Shown: in pieces, positions 16,452 to 23,801 of the stretch
Position numbering within the stretch: the stretch's first letter is position 1
How the letters are laid out: each line of letters begins with the position of its first letter
Source: Paenibacillus ferrarius
GTDB taxonomy: Bacteria; Bacillota; Bacilli; Paenibacillales; NBRC-103111
Assembly (NCBI RefSeq): GCF_002027705.1
Contig: NZ_MBTG01000004.1
Coordinates: forward strand, 124,001-188,000
DNA length: 64,000 bases
Reading direction: 5' to 3'
The notes under the pieces: model-generated
Database searches by the model: none
What the model was told of the DNA's origin: nothing
The model's input: the letters and a program-made list of their open reading frames with translations, nothing else
Translations under genes and position numbers: made by a program

Positions 16452-17351
16452 TTAAGCTTTGCGGTCATATAAAGTTAGTACGCATAGATAGCATAAGAAT
16501 CCAAACATGCAAGCCACGATAACCGCATGCACCATCCCGGCAAATAAATAACCAACCTCATTGCCCATGGACCACGTGACAACCGCTCCGCTGAGCACTT
16601 GTAGCGACACCAGGATCAGCGACCATTTGCTGCCAAAACGCAGCTTGTCTGAATTCTGATAATAACGCTTTGCTTGCAAGTAAAGGAACAGAATACAAAT
16701 AAATAACAGTAAAGCCGCTATGCGGTGGGTAAAAACAATACCTGTAGCGCCGCTAAGCTCCGGAATAACCTCGCCGTTGCATAAGGGCCAGCCCGAACAG
16801 CCTCCCGATGAAACGGTGTGGCGCACAAATGCGCCAAGATATACGACAACATAGCTGTACACTGTAGTAATCCATACAAGAGCTTTGAAGCCGCTGTGGA
16901 TGCTCGTATCTCTCTTGAATTGTCCCCACGAAGTAAATACAAGCGCTAGGAGTAAGGAAAACGCAAAAGCCAATAAAGACAGTCCAAAATGAAGCGCCAG
17001 CACCAGAGAAGACTGCGGCCAAACGACAGCCATGGCGCCCATTGCTGCTTGAATCAGTGTCATCAATACCGTAGCTGAAATAAAAAACTTGGCATCATTA
17101 CGTTTCACATATCGAAAAACAAGAATGAAAGTAGCAACCAGAATTAAGGTCACGATGCCTACAACCAAGCGATGGCTGTATTCAATAAGCGATGAAATTG
17201 TATGTGCCGGAACGAATTGCCCATGGCACAGCGGCCACTCATCTCCGCAGCCTCTGCCTGCGTCTGCCTTTGTTACCAAGGCGCCCATAGCAAGAATAAG
17301 AAACATGCCGATGGCGGAAAGATTGGCTAATCTTTGGATCAGTTTTTGCAT
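16452..17351 (-). CDS. ctaA: Heme A synthase CtaA
   Basis: Membrane enzyme oxidising heme O to heme A for aa3-type oxidases. 299 aa, eight predicted helices. The extracytoplasmic Cys pair is C35/C42 (GCGDEWPLCHG), catalytic Glu57 precedes His60 (EYSHR), and a second Cys pair lies in GGCSGWPLCNG around residue 190. Further heme-ligand His residues are in THRIAAL and MVHAVI. The start is ATG 17351 behind AGGTG; a longer in-frame N-terminus from 17501 is unlikely. Its partner CtaB lies 24 kb away in this window. Confidence 0.92.
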   Translation of the reverse strand: MQKLIQRLANLSAIGMFLILAMGALVTKADAGRGCGDEWPLCHGQFVPAHTISSLIEYSHRLVVGIVTLILVATFILVFRYVKRNDAKFFISATVLMTLIQAAMGAMAVVWPQSSLVLALHFGLSLLAFAFSLLLALVFTSWGQFKRDTSIHSGFKALVWITTVYSYVVVYLGAFVRHTVSSGGCSGWPLCNGEVIPELSGATGIVFTHRIAALLLFICILFLYLQAKRYYQNSDKLRFGSKWSLILVSLQVLSGAVVTWSMGNEVGYLFAGMVHAVIVACMFGFLCYLCVLTLYDRKA

Positions 17352-17604
17352 GATTGCACCTACTTTTATGTCGTGACTTCTGTTCATCATGTCGAATAGT
17401 GGAGTTCCGATTTCAATTATAGCTTTAAAAACTTGGCAAATCCATTCGCAATTGTTACAAAGCTCTGAAACCAAGCCAAACGCGGCTCTGATGTTCATCA
17501 TCTATTCAATGTTTCAACTTTGGGGACAAGGGTAAGTAGAAGTTGAGCACGAAAATAAGGGGCACGGCTAGTCCCCGCCAAAACGATCACAGGAGGTTTT
17601 ATCT

Positions 17605-18126
17605 ATGAGTAAACACATTATCGGTGTCTTTCATTCAGAAACAGAAGCCATACAGGTGATTAACAAACTCAAAAATGAAGGCTACAGTTCCGATGATATC
17701 TCAGTAATCGGCAGAAATAACGAAGGCTTAAGTCAAATTGAGGATGCAACGGAAACCAAAGCGGAAGAAGGTCTTGCAACTGGTGCCGCTTCAGGTGGTG
17801 TGCTTGGTGGCGTTACCGGGCTGCTCGCAAGTATCGGCGCACTCGCCATTCCGGGCATAGGTCCTCTTATTGCCGCCGGACCTATTGTAGCTACTTTGAC
17901 CGGAGCCGCAATTGGTGCTAGTGCAGGCGGACTTGTCGGCAGTCTAATCGGTTTGGGGATTCCTGAAAAAGAGGCTGCCACGTATGAGGCTTATATCAAA
18001 GATGGTAAAATTCTCGTTCTCGTCGAATCGGACGCTGTCCGCGATCCCAGAGTGTACGAGACGTTTCGCAACCATCAATCCCTGAATGCTGATACTTACA
18101 GTCCAGAATATGGCTATAGAACATAA
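17605..18126 (+). CDS. General stress protein 17M/YflT-type protein
   Basis: 173 aa. Residues 1-70 form the YflT domain (HIIGVFHSETEAIQVINKL, YSSDDISVIG), followed by a long Gly/Ala-rich glycine-zipper region (about 75-125) that could insert into a membrane, then a conserved KEAATYEAYIKDGKILVLVE end. The B. subtilis relatives are SigB-controlled stress proteins of unknown function. AGGAGG at 17592-17597 sets the start. No SigB promoter was clear to me. It stands alone, next to hairpin repeats. Confidence 0.8.
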   Translation: MSKHIIGVFHSETEAIQVINKLKNEGYSSDDISVIGRNNEGLSQIEDATETKAEEGLATGAASGGVLGGVTGLLASIGALAIPGIGPLIAAGPIVATLTGAAIGASAGGLVGSLIGLGIPEKEAATYEAYIKDGKILVLVESDAVRDPRVYETFRNHQSLNADTYSPEYGYRT

Positions 18127-18142
18127 GCATATGCATATGCTT
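18125..18142. repeat. 18-bp perfect palindrome after the stress protein gene
   Basis: AAGCATATGCATATGCTT reads the same on both strands. It starts next to the stop codon and precedes the tandem hairpin repeats. There is no T run, so it is not a standard terminator. Confidence 0.6.
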
Positions 18143-18156
18143 GCCTGAGAAGAGGG

Positions 18157-18378
18157 GAGACTGCCTTTTGGGCAGGCTCAGGATGCAAACTGCTGCTTCC
18201 CGCCGCTGAGACGGCGTTTTCGGCTGGCTCAGCCTTCTTCTCTTGCCTTTTCTCTGCTTTTGGCGCCTGAGACTGCCTTTTGGGCAGGCTCGGGCAGCAA
18301 ACTGCTGCTTCCCACCGCTGAGACGGCGTTTCGGCCGGCTCAGCCTTTTTCTCTGCCTTTTCCCTGCTTGGGCGCTCG
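18157..18378. repeat. two tandem ~112-bp units made of GC-rich hairpins
   Basis: Unit 1 (18157-18268) and unit 2 (18269-18378) are near-identical with a 112-bp period. Each opens with GAGACTGCCTTTTGGGCAGG (an internal hairpin), then a GCTGAGACGGCG ... GGCTCAGC hairpin, then a pyrimidine-rich TTCTCTTGCCTTTTC tract. A degenerate third copy of the second hairpin follows near 18380-18410. It is gene-free and looks like a REP or MITE-like intergenic element. Confidence 0.75.
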
Positions 18379-18447
18379 AGAAAGCCATTGCTGCCGGCTC
18401 AGCCAACACTCCCTGCCTTCCCGCCGCGAAGCCGCCACTCACAAAAC

Positions 18448-18507
18448 AAAAAATCTCTCTTACCAACAATCAGGCCAGAGCCCATTGTACAGATAAGAGA
18501 GATTTTC
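18448..18507 (-). terminator. terminator of the thioredoxin-like gene
   Basis: AAAATCTCTCTTA around 18450-18462 pairs with TAAGAGAGATTTT at 18494-18506. T-runs are present on both sides, so it may work in both directions; on minus it follows the gene ending at 18517. Confidence 0.75.
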
Positions 18508-18516
18508 GATTGCCTT

Positions 18517-18861
18517 TTAAGAAGGCAATGCACCGGAAACTTCAATTGCGCGATCAAGGAACTGCTCGATTTCTTCGTGTGTTTTGCGCAGCTTGTTGAC
18601 GAAGCGAACGAGTTCTTTGCCTTCACGGAAAGCAATAAAGCTTGGAATGCCAAGGATGTTCAACTGCTCACAGAGATCCGGGACTTCATCGCGGTCCAGT
18701 TCAATGAAGGTAATGCGTCCTTCATAAGCTTGCTCGACTGCTGGCATGAAGGGATCGATATAGTGGCAGTCTTTGCACCAGGTTGTTTTGAAGATAGCGA
18801 CGGTTAACGTGGACTGCGAGATTTGTTCTTGAAATGTTTGTTCATTAGAAACTTTCAACAT
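18517..18861 (-). CDS. Thioredoxin-family protein
   Basis: 114-aa thioredoxin fold with active site C29-K-D-C32 (FKTTWCKDC) and the cis-Pro loop GIPSF. The CKDC centre is unlike the CGPC of TrxA, so it is probably a YtpP/YdbP-type thiol reductase of unknown substrate. The start is ATG 18861 behind GAGGTG; an in-frame upstream ATG at 18894 is less well placed. Single gene with its own terminator. Confidence 0.85.
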   Translation of the reverse strand: MLKVSNEQTFQEQISQSTLTVAIFKTTWCKDCHYIDPFMPAVEQAYEGRITFIELDRDEVPDLCEQLNILGIPSFIAFREGKELVRFVNKLRKTHEEIEQFLDRAIEVSGALPS

Positions 18862-18958
18862 AGCGGACACCTCACTGCTTAGGAATTTATTCACTTATAG
18901 CATGCCCCGAAAGCCGTGTCAAGTTCATGGGGAGCCGTCTCGTTTCCTTTTATCAACA

Positions 18959-18987
18959 TTTACATTTAAAGTAAAAAGTGATATCAT
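18959..18987 (+). promoter_or_regulatory. sigma-A-type promoter of the SPFH gene
   Basis: TTTACA (18959-18964), 17-bp spacer, TATCAT (18982-18987), 46 bases before the start codon. Confidence 0.55.
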
Positions 18988-19032
18988 TTAAATATCAAAA
19001 CAATATGTTAAACGAGAAAGGGTGCTGCCCGC

Positions 19033-19872
19033 ATGAAAGAAACAAGCGCTTGGTCAATTAATGGATTTCTTGGATTATTATTATTTGTAATTGGTGCTGG
19101 AGCTGGTGTTCTGCTTCTTACGCAAGAATATATCGTTTCCGGGATTGTTCTCATTGTGGTTGGCATTATTTTCGTGTCGAACATTACTGCCGTGCAGCCG
19201 AATGAAGCTTCTGTCATCAATTTCTTCGGCAGTTACAAAGGAACCATTCGAAAAAGCGGACTTTGGTTAATTATCCCTTTTTCCACTCGGAAGAAAATTT
19301 CATTGCGTGTGCGCAATTTTAACAGCGTAAAGCTGAAAGTGAATGATATTGAAGGCAATCCAATTGAAATTGCAGCTGTTGTTGTGTTTAAGGTTGTGGA
19401 CACTTATAAAGCGCTCTTCGATGTGGATAGCTATGAGAAGTTCGTGGAGATTCAAAGCGAAACCGCCCTTCGCCATGTCGCCAGCAAGTATCCGTACGAT
19501 CGCTTTGACAGTGACGGCTACTCCCTAAGAGGCAATGCAGATGAAGTTGCCGCAGAGCTGAGTCTTGAGTTGCAGCATCGCCTTTCCGTTGCTGGTGTTG
19601 AGGTAATCGAATCGCGCCTTACTCACCTTGCTTATTCGACGGAAATTGCCAGCGCCATGCTTCAGCGTCAGCAAGCTTCCGCCATTTTATCAGCTAGACA
19701 AACCATTGTTGACGGGGCCGTTGGAATGGTGCAAATGGCTATCGCGCGTTTGGAAGCTGAAGGTCTTCAATTAGATGAAGAAAGAAAAGCGGCCATGATT
19801 AACAATCTACTCGTTGCGATTGTATCGGACCGTTCAGCGAGCCCGGTCATTAATACCGGTACGCTGTATTAA
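19033..19872 (+). CDS. SPFH (band 7) domain membrane protein
   Basis: 279 aa. Two N-terminal transmembrane segments (about residues 9-28 and 33-52) precede an SPFH domain (AVQPNEASVINFFGSYKGTIRKSGLWLIIPF to about residue 240). Such proteins scaffold membrane microdomains or protease complexes. Transcription starts from a good sigma-A-like promoter. The next gene, 11 bases downstream, encodes a ribbon-helix-helix protein, a pairing seen in many bacteria. No NfeD partner is present. Function unproven. Confidence 0.82.
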   Translation: MKETSAWSINGFLGLLLFVIGAGAGVLLLTQEYIVSGIVLIVVGIIFVSNITAVQPNEASVINFFGSYKGTIRKSGLWLIIPFSTRKKISLRVRNFNSVKLKVNDIEGNPIEIAAVVVFKVVDTYKALFDVDSYEKFVEIQSETALRHVASKYPYDRFDSDGYSLRGNADEVAAELSLELQHRLSVAGVEVIESRLTHLAYSTEIASAMLQRQQASAILSARQTIVDGAVGMVQMAIARLEAEGLQLDEERKAAMINNLLVAIVSDRSASPVINTGTLY

Positions 19873-19883
19873 CAGGACCCGTT

Positions 19884-20081
19884 ATGGCTCCTAAGAAAAA
19901 CTTCGCACTCCGCCTTGATCCCAAGCTCTATGAAGCTTTGGAGCGTTGGGCGGAAGATGAGTTTCGCAGTGTAAACGGCCATATTGAATATGTTTTGCGC
20001 GAAGCACTTCATCGTTCCGGGCGGCTGTTAAAACCAGGACTCGAACCACCACAACCCAATCCAGAGAAGTCACAGGATTAA
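19884..20081 (+). CDS. Arc-type ribbon-helix-helix protein
   Basis: 65 aa. KNFALRLDPKLYEALERWAEDEFRSVNGHIEYVLREAL is a ribbon-helix-helix DNA-binding fold (strand, helix, turn SVNGHI, helix), followed by a Pro-rich tail. It is translated after the SPFH gene and shares its terminator. It could regulate the pair, or act as a non-DNA adaptor for the SPFH protein; neither is shown. Confidence 0.75.
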   Translation: MAPKKNFALRLDPKLYEALERWAEDEFRSVNGHIEYVLREALHRSGRLLKPGLEPPQPNPEKSQD

Positions 20082-20091
20082 CATAACGTAC

Positions 20092-20139
20092 AAAAAACGC
20101 CTCCAAAACCACATCTTAAGTGGGAATGGAGGCGTTTTT
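20092..20139 (+). terminator. terminator of the SPFH/RHH operon
   Basis: AAAAAACGCCTCCA pairs with TGGAGGCGTTTTT. The A and T runs on both flanks make it potentially bidirectional. Confidence 0.85.
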
Positions 20140-20230
20140 CAGTGTTGGGAGGCGTTTCTAAGTTTGTAGGTTTCTAAGCTTCTGAATGAGGGTACTTAGA
20201 CGTATATACAAAAAAAAGGAGAGATGCAGC

Positions 20231-20491
20231 ATGCCAAAAACCACCTATTGGGTTAGCGTCGGCAGGCAAGAAGTCGTTCCCGCTGGCGAAGCCGTCATCC
20301 GTGAGAACTATGAATTTGAAATTCGCGCCGAAGAGGCTGGACATCTTCAGCTCCAAGAGCAATTTCAAGCGATGAAACTAGTTGATAAGCAATTGATAAA
20401 CCGGGCACGAACACCCTATTTCACCGTTAGGTCGGAAATCGAAAGTTCACTCATATCGGGACTTCCTCTACGCTCAACAACACCTTCATAA
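20231..20491 (+). CDS. short hypothetical protein, possibly 3'-truncated
   Basis: 86 aa from ATG 20231, behind AAAGGAGAG. The first ~60 residues (KTTYWVSVGRQEVVPAGEAV...EFEIRAEEAGHLQLQEQF) look conserved and folded. The last ~25 residues run antisense into the end of the converging gene (20416-20491 overlap) and look unlike protein. I recall longer Paenibacillus proteins that begin similarly, so this may be a truncated copy, but that cannot be verified here. Confidence 0.5.
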   Translation: MPKTTYWVSVGRQEVVPAGEAVIRENYEFEIRAEEAGHLQLQEQFQAMKLVDKQLINRARTPYFTVRSEIESSLISGLPLRSTTPS

Positions 20492-21633
20492 ACGGTCTTT
20501 TTGGTGTCTAAGTCGATTATGGCTGCTGCGGGATTTAACTTCCCTAACATTAATATATATGCACGATTATTCACGATTTGGGTTATTCTTGCCTGGCCCC
20601 ATTTGATTTGCATAGTCTGAAGCTCCAGCTTCGCATCACTCTTAATCTTATTTTCTGCCAGATCGTATCGCATAACCTGTGACGGCTCAGATTCCGAAAT
20701 TAAGGAAATATACAGATCATCGCCAACTTGTTGAATGGTTTGATCCTCTACTTTTGGCTTCATCAGAAGCTCATGTATAGACTCATTAAGAATCTTCGTG
20801 AGCTGTCCCTTCCAAATGTCATAAACGAATATCTCGCGATTCACCAGTTTTCGGTTGTCTTCGTTTCCATCTTTCCATTCATATGTGCGTTGATCAAAGA
20901 TCTCGTAACGACTTGATTTCAAGAAGTCACTTGCTCCCCTATACGAGACAACTGACTTCAGCTTATCTTCTTGCTTGGCCCCTGTTTCGATCCGCTCGTG
21001 CGCGACAACCATTTTCTTGTCGAGATCAATCGTGTACATGTGATATTCCGGATTCTTAAATACTTGCCTACTACCGGCCAATTGCTGCTGGAAAACAATG
21101 AGCACTTTCATCGTTTGTCCTTTGATTTGCACATCGCAAATGCTGATAAAATCATCTTCGTTTTTCTTGATTTGTACCTTGAAAGCCGCACTGTTTTTCT
21201 TCTTGCCTTTATCATATAGAGCTATATCGAGAATATCCGACTGCCCTTTATCTAGATCATACTGGTAATCAGACCCTACATAACCAATGACGTTGTCATC
21301 TTCAAAAAAGGCGCTCCTATCCTGCTTTCCTCGCATGAAAGAACGATGTTCCTTCAGAAGCTCTTTGAGTTCATCCTCATAATAATAAGAGAAATCCATT
21401 TTTGCCAAATACGACTGATGATCGTTAGGATACTCACTTCCCTTGGTTGTAACGGCGATCGGTTCCGCCTGATATCTTCCTTTGACCGCAAGCCCTGCAG
21501 CTTCTTCTTCCTTGCCTGTCAGCATCTTTAAGTAATAGTCCGGTTTTGGTCCTTGCACAGCACCAACATAATGAAAGCTGATTGAACCAAGGCTAACTAC
21601 AAGTAATACCAAAAGCATCCAATAACGCTTCAT
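20416..21633 (-). CDS. exported hypothetical protein of the ytr-like operon
   Basis: 405 aa with an N-terminal signal or anchor (WMLLVLLVVSLGSISFHYVGAV). The rest is soluble, with repeated beta-strand/Asp patterns (YDLDKGQSDILDIALYDK, MYTIDLDKKMVV, MRYDLAENKI, AIIDLDTKKTVY) that suggest a beta-propeller-like extracytoplasmic domain. It follows the ABC permease gene by 13 bases, so it is the last gene of the GntR/ABC operon and may be its sensor or accessory subunit. Family not recognised. Confidence 0.65.
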   Translation of the reverse strand: MKRYWMLLVLLVVSLGSISFHYVGAVQGPKPDYYLKMLTGKEEEAAGLAVKGRYQAEPIAVTTKGSEYPNDHQSYLAKMDFSYYYEDELKELLKEHRSFMRGKQDRSAFFEDDNVIGYVGSDYQYDLDKGQSDILDIALYDKGKKKNSAAFKVQIKKNEDDFISICDVQIKGQTMKVLIVFQQQLAGSRQVFKNPEYHMYTIDLDKKMVVAHERIETGAKQEDKLKSVVSYRGASDFLKSSRYEIFDQRTYEWKDGNEDNRKLVNREIFVYDIWKGQLTKILNESIHELLMKPKVEDQTIQQVGDDLYISLISESEPSQVMRYDLAENKIKSDAKLELQTMQIKWGQARITQIVNNRAYILMLGKLNPAAAIIDLDTKKTVYEGVVERRGSPDMSELSISDLTVK

Positions 21634-21646
21634 GATTGCACCTCCT

Positions 21647-22480
21647 TTATACGGTTACTTTTTTACGTAATAGATATGAACTCAACCATAATGAAACAGC
21701 TGTAAGACAAAGACCAATGACAGCTTGATACAACAGAACTTCGCTTGGAAACCAGGTATCGGTAGGCCATTTATTTTCAACAAGGTAAGGTAATATAAGT
21801 ACAACGACAGCTGCCGCACTATATAAGAATCCAGCCACAATGCCTTTCAATCGATAGCTGCGTTCCAACAAAATTCCTGTAAATAGAATGACAACACTCA
21901 TCACCCCTGCGCCGTAATACAATACAAACTCGATGAAATCAGAAGGCAGCAGCATATGGATGAACCGATTGCGCCCAATCAGTTCAGCGATCGTGATAGG
22001 CTGTCTCCATTCGTTTGGAATCAAGCTGTTAAATAAGGCTAATTGAACAGGAAGCAGCACAAATTGCAAAGCCACGAATCCCCAAACGTATAGAACGATG
22101 GCAGTCAGCTTAGCCAGATACACGTTCATTCTGGACGTAGGGAGCATAAGCAGCCTATAGGCAAACGTATTTTTGCCCAGCCATTCCTTATACCATGTCC
22201 AAAAAATATAGATAAAAATTGTCACAGCACATAAGGCAATCGAACCCTCGAACCAAATGGATTGGAGGCTGTCCGTCATTTTGGCTGGGGTGAACTGCTC
22301 GCCATACTGGATGGCAGTCAAGGATTTCCGCTCCATCGTAATTTCTGCACTGCTTAAGTATGCTCTGGCGTTTAGCCATATCCCAAAAAACTGGGCCACT
22401 ATAATGAGCAAGCCCAACACACCAAATATTTTGCTAAACCGGACGACTTCCCAGTTCAACAGTTTGCTGTACCTATTCAT
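21647..22480 (-). CDS. ABC transporter permease (YtrC-like)
   Basis: 277 aa with six hydrophobic segments (first at FSKIFGVLGLLIIVAQFFGIWL, last at AVIGLCLTAVSLWLSSYLL). It is a type-2 ABC exporter membrane subunit. The start ATG overlaps the TGA of the ATPase gene (ATGA), showing coupling. Together they form a YtrBC-like exporter. In B. subtilis the ytr operon is induced by cell-wall antibiotics; the same response here is inferred. Confidence 0.75.
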   Translation of the reverse strand: MNRYSKLLNWEVVRFSKIFGVLGLLIIVAQFFGIWLNARAYLSSAEITMERKSLTAIQYGEQFTPAKMTDSLQSIWFEGSIALCAVTIFIYIFWTWYKEWLGKNTFAYRLLMLPTSRMNVYLAKLTAIVLYVWGFVALQFVLLPVQLALFNSLIPNEWRQPITIAELIGRNRFIHMLLPSDFIEFVLYYGAGVMSVVILFTGILLERSYRLKGIVAGFLYSAAAVVVLILPYLVENKWPTDTWFPSEVLLYQAVIGLCLTAVSLWLSSYLLRKKVTV

Positions 22481-23166
22481 GTTACATACACCTCTCTCAT
22501 GACATCCACCACCGATTTGCCCTCCTGGGAGCGCATCTCCTCCGCATCGAACTGCTTCATCACTCGACCGCTATCCAGAAGAACCACTTGATCGATCAAA
22601 TGTTCGATGTCATGAATTTCATGCGTCGTTATAAGAACCCCGCGGTCTTCAATCAGATGACTTGTGAATACGCTTGTGATCTGTTCTCTGCTGAAAATAT
22701 CAATACCAGAGAATGGCTCATCCATGAGCAGATAATCGGCATCCAGCGACAACCCCAGCAGCAGATTAACTTTGGCTGAATTTCCTTTGGATAAATTCCC
22801 GATGCGCTCATTTGCCTTCAATTTGAAAAAAGTGAGCAGCTCTTGTGCGCGATTCTGGTTCCAATTCGAATAGAAGTCTTGCATGAACTGCATCCCATCT
22901 TGAATTTTTAAATGCGGAGGCATGGTTAGGGTATCCGGTATAAACACGACTTTTTCATAGGCTTTTTTATCTAATGGGTGTCCATCAATACGGATCTGAC
23001 CGCCTTGAATAGGCGTTAGTCCCATGATTGCTTTCATGATCGTAGATTTCCCAACACCATTAATACCGATCAGACAAGTGATTTGGCCTTTGCCAGCTGT
23101 GAACGAGACCTCATCCAACACTCTTTTGCGGCCGTATGCCTTCACAATCTTGTCAATTTCAATCAT
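22477..23166 (-). CDS. ABC transporter ATP-binding protein (YtrB-like)
   Basis: 229-aa ATPase: Walker A GINGVGKST, signature LSKGNSAKV (a non-canonical LSGGQ, common in YtrB/YhcG types), Walker B YLLMDEPFSGID and a switch His in ITTHE. The start is ATG 23166 (MIEIDKIVKAYG) behind AGGGGG, overlapping the GntR stop by a few bases. It energises the membrane subunit encoded next. Confidence 0.88.
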   Translation of the reverse strand: MIEIDKIVKAYGRKRVLDEVSFTAGKGQITCLIGINGVGKSTIMKAIMGLTPIQGGQIRIDGHPLDKKAYEKVVFIPDTLTMPPHLKIQDGMQFMQDFYSNWNQNRAQELLTFFKLKANERIGNLSKGNSAKVNLLLGLSLDADYLLMDEPFSGIDIFSREQITSVFTSHLIEDRGVLITTHEIHDIEHLIDQVVLLDSGRVMKQFDAEEMRSQEGKSVVDVMREVYVT

Positions 23167-23548
23167 GCTGCGCCCCCCTTGCCCGTTCGGATTCATACTT
23201 CTCTTTCACGAAGCGAAGCAGCTCATCCGTCGGCAGCTCGATCTTCTTGATCGATTGAACGAATACCGCAACAGCCTCTTGAATCAGCTCTTCGCGAATT
23301 GAGTTCAGTATTTGCTCATCTGTCGTAATCCGACTGGGAGAATTGCCTTCGGTTGTAATCAACTTCTGTTCCTCCATCTCTTTGTAAGCTTTTTGTGCCG
23401 TATTGGGATTGATCTGCAGCATTCCTGCCAGCTCCCTCCTTGAGGGGATCTCCCGTCCTGCCGCTAGCTTGCCAGTGGCGATTTCTTCTTTGAAATATCT
23501 GACAACCTGCAGATAAACCGGATCGCGGTTGTTAAACGTAATGTTCAT
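23159..23548 (-). CDS. GntR-family regulator, YtrA type
   Basis: 129 aa: a winged-helix domain (VYLQVVRYFKEEIATGKLAAGREIPSRRELAGMLQINPNTAQKAYKEME) and a short two-helix C-terminus without a ligand domain, the YtrA subfamily layout. It heads the ABC operon and almost certainly represses it through the palindromes just upstream at 23596-23640. The promoter TTGACA/TATAGT overlaps these sites. Confidence 0.88.
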   Translation of the reverse strand: MNITFNNRDPVYLQVVRYFKEEIATGKLAAGREIPSRRELAGMLQINPNTAQKAYKEMEEQKLITTEGNSPSRITTDEQILNSIREELIQEAVAVFVQSIKKIELPTDELLRFVKEKYESERARGAQHD

Positions 23549-23595
23549 CTATCCATCTCCTATGTTTACCCTAATCTATCAAGCCGAACTCGAGC

Positions 23596-23640
23596 GTGTA
23601 TTAACCGGTTAATACACTACGAAGTGTACTATACACTTAA
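23596..23640 (-). promoter_or_regulatory. YtrA-type operator palindromes
   Basis: Positions 23596-23617 are a perfect 22-bp palindrome, GTGTATTAACC followed by its mirror. A second pair of AGTGTA/TACACT half-sites surrounds the -10 (about 23622-23645). I recall AGTGTA/TACACT half-sites from the B. subtilis YtrA operator. Confidence 0.8.
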
Positions 23641-23657
23641 TACACTAAAAGTGTCAA
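23628..23657 (-). promoter_or_regulatory. promoter of the GntR/ABC operon
   Basis: Minus strand TTGACA (23657-23652), 18-bp spacer, TATAGT (23633-23628). The perfect palindrome begins about 11 bases after the -10, around the start of transcription, where a repressor would block it. Confidence 0.75.
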
Positions 23658-23801
23658 GCACTGTCTACACTTGCAGGGTATGCTCTGACAACGTAGGAAG
23701 GCTGAAATCGTCATTTTCTCCTTACAGCACATAACACCAAGCGCTTATGCTAACAATAAAATTTCATCGATTTTTGCAGACTACATGAGGGAGATGATCA
23801 G

